Of a stretch of 7,506 bases of DNA, positions 6,323 through 7,506 are shown piece after piece (positions within the stretch are counted from its first letter, which is position 1; each line of letters opens with the position of its first letter). Source of the DNA: JBIOYL01 sp044870185 (GTDB lineage Bacteria > Actinomycetota > CALGFH01); contig JBIOYL010000104.1 of NCBI GenBank assembly GCA_044870185.1, positions 1 through 7,506 of the forward strand. Reading direction: 5' to 3'. The notes under the pieces are model-generated. The model was not told the origin of the DNA. It searched no databases and saw nothing but the letters and a program-made list of their open reading frames with translations. The translations under genes were made by a program, and so were the position numbers.

Positions 6323-7465
6323 GTGACCGCCCGCCGCCTGCTCCCGCTCGCCCTGGCCGTGGCCGCGCTCGGCATCCTGGCCGCCGGCATCCCTGCGCCG
6401 GCCGTCGCCGCGTCGCGCCCACCCCGCGTCGACGCGCGCACCGCCGTGGTCGTGGACGCGGGAAGCGGCGCCGTCTTGTGGGGCAAGGACCCGCACCGGC
6501 CGGTGCTGATCGCCTCGACCACCAAGATCCTGACCGCCCTGGTCGCGGTCGACACCTACCAGCCGGCCCAGGTGCTCACGGTGCCGGAGGCGGCCGAGGA
6601 GGTGGACGGCACCCGGCTGGGCTTCACCAGCGGCATGCGGCTCGGCCTGCCACAGCTTCTGACCGCGCTGCTCGTGGTCTCGGCCAACGACGCCGCCGAG
6701 ACGCTGGCCGCCGCCTACCCCCGCGGCGGCCGCGACGGGTTCGTGCAGGCCATGAACGCCGAGGCGCGCGCGCTCGGCTGCACCGACTCGAGCTTCCGCG
6801 ACCCGAGCGGCCTGGACGCGCCCGGCCACCGGGCCAGCGCAGCCGACCTGGCCATCCTCGGCCGGGCCCTGCTGGGCCGCCCGGTGCTGGCCGCGATCGT
6901 CCGGCAGCCCAAGGCCGCCCTGCGCTGGCCCGACGGCCACGTGCAGATCCTCGACAACCACAACTTCTTCGTCGGCCGCTACCACGAGCCGGGTGCCCTG
7001 GGCATCAAGACCGGCTACACCATCGCCGCCCGCCAGACGATCGTCGTCGCCCAGCGGCGCGGCAGCCGGGTGCTCATCGCCGTCGTCCTCGGCGCGCCCA
7101 CCCGGTCGGCGCTGTACGAGGACGTGCGGGCGCTGCTCGCCTACGGCTTCGCCGTGCACCCGGGCCCGGCGGCCGAGCTCCTCGGGCGTCCACCCGGGGG
7201 GCCGTCCGCGGGGGAGCCGCGGCTTGGCGCCGGCGGGCAGGCCTTCGCCGGCCCGATCCCGTCCCGGCTGCGCCGCCACCTGGCCGGCGCCCCCGTCCTG
7301 ACGGCGGTCGGGGTCCTGCTCGTCTGCGGGCTGGCCGTGCTGGTCGGCCGCGGGCCGGCCCGCGCCCGCCGGCGCACCGCCCGCGCCCGCCGGCGCAGCG
7401 CCCGCCGCGCGCCGGTCGGCCGCCCGCCGGCCGGCACCCGCCGCCGCCCGCCGACCGCGCGGTGA
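6323..7465 (+). CDS. D-alanyl-D-alanine carboxypeptidase (peptidase S11, PBP5-like)
   Basis: The protein is 380 aa from GTG 6323. It removes the terminal D-Ala from peptidoglycan pentapeptides outside the membrane. A signal peptide starts TARRLLPLALAVAALG and ends near AVAAS (residues 27-31). The catalytic motifs are STTK (S65 nucleophile, K68), SAN (S120-N122) and KTG (K229-G231), with S11-like spacing; DPSGLDAPGH and HNFF are also typical of the family. After the catalytic domain comes a linker, a transmembrane segment at about 325-344 (VLTAVGVLLVCGLAVLV) and a strongly basic tail of about 36 residues that should stay in the cytoplasm. The PBP5-type C-terminal beta domain is absent, as in many short actinobacterial members. 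The start is uncertain: an in-frame ATG at 6296 would give 389 aa, and neither start has a good ribosome site. GTG places the basic n-region of the signal peptide at the extreme N terminus. The frame stays open far upstream only because of GC bias. Confidence 0.93.
   Translation: MTARRLLPLALAVAALGILAAGIPAPAVAASRPPRVDARTAVVVDAGSGAVLWGKDPHRPVLIASTTKILTALVAVDTYQPAQVLTVPEAAEEVDGTRLGFTSGMRLGLPQLLTALLVVSANDAAETLAAAYPRGGRDGFVQAMNAEARALGCTDSSFRDPSGLDAPGHRASAADLAILGRALLGRPVLAAIVRQPKAALRWPDGHVQILDNHNFFVGRYHEPGALGIKTGYTIAARQTIVVAQRRGSRVLIAVVLGAPTRSALYEDVRALLAYGFAVHPGPAAELLGRPPGGPSAGEPRLGAGGQAFAGPIPSRLRRHLAGAPVLTAVGVLLVCGLAVLVGRGPARARRRTARARRRSARRAPVGRPPAGTRRRPPTAR
7358..7399 (+). repeat. 21-bp tandem repeat in the Arg-rich tail of the carboxypeptidase
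   Basis: Units at 7358-7378 and 7379-7399 are identical except for one base (acc versus agc in the last codon). They encode ARARRRT and ARARRRS. They lie just after the C-terminal transmembrane segment, so the repeat lengthens the positively charged cytoplasmic tail. Confidence 0.8.
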
Positions 7466-7480
7466 CCGGCCTGCGCCCGC

Positions 7481-7506
7481 CTACCCGTCGCGGCGCTCGG
7501 GCGTGC
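7481..7506 (-). CDS. Possible 3' end of a convergent gene (very short fragment)
   Basis: On the minus strand the last 26 bases can be read as seven codons, T-P-E-R-R-D-G, followed by TAG (7483-7481). All seven codons end in G or C, and the stop falls 15 bp from the carboxypeptidase stop, a normal spacing for convergent genes. This is too short to support a real call; it is recorded only so the edge can be checked. Confidence 0.15.

Overview
The window is very GC-rich. Its Shine-Dalgarno sites are AG-rich, its codons almost always end in G or C, and it contains protein types common in actinobacteria: a solute-binding/VWA fusion, a short D,D-carboxypeptidase with a C-terminal membrane anchor, and a GH13 amylosucrase-like enzyme. 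A chromosomal segment of an actinobacterium (Actinomycetota), possibly a poorly sampled soil lineage, is the best guess. Nothing in it looks like a phage, a CRISPR array or a transposase gene.

Layout. (1) 1-1905, minus strand, running off the left edge: a large unrecognised membrane protein. It has an N-terminal hydrophobic hairpin, a roughly 350-residue Pro/Asp/Gly/Ala-rich linker that includes an 18-residue tandem repeat, a second hydrophobic hairpin, and a charged helical C-terminal part. (2) 1906-2126: a spacer with an intrinsic terminator (2049-2082) for the next minus-strand gene and a perfect 12-bp palindrome. (3) 2127-3968, minus strand: a membrane-anchored extracytoplasmic protein fusing a type-2 solute-binding domain to a von Willebrand factor A domain with an intact metal-binding MIDAS. 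(4) 3969-4367: a 399-bp divergent intergenic region framed by two inverted 28-bp copies of one element (27/28 identical), each pointing at its neighbouring gene. (5) 4368-6116, plus strand: an amylosucrase-type GH13 protein that appears to have lost about 75-80 residues in frame, including GH13 conserved region I. (6) 6117-6322: three large consecutive RNA hairpins. The first two have the same 12-nt tip on different but fully paired lower stems. (7) 6323-7465, plus strand: a D-alanyl-D-alanine carboxypeptidase (S11/PBP5-like) with a signal peptide, all three active-site motifs, a C-terminal transmembrane anchor and an Arg-rich tail. (8) 7466-7506: the last 26 bases could be the 3' end of a convergent minus-strand gene, which cannot be confirmed.

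How the parts relate. The two minus-strand genes face the cell envelope and lie head-to-tail, but a terminator separates them, so they are probably separate transcription units. The GH13 and carboxypeptidase genes lie head-to-tail on the plus strand but are separated by the hairpin array, so they too are probably not a simple operon. The items most worth a second look are the missing catalytic segment of the GH13 protein, the tandem hairpins with a constant tip, and the mirrored 28-bp element in the divergent promoter region. No complete new system can be demonstrated from this window alone.
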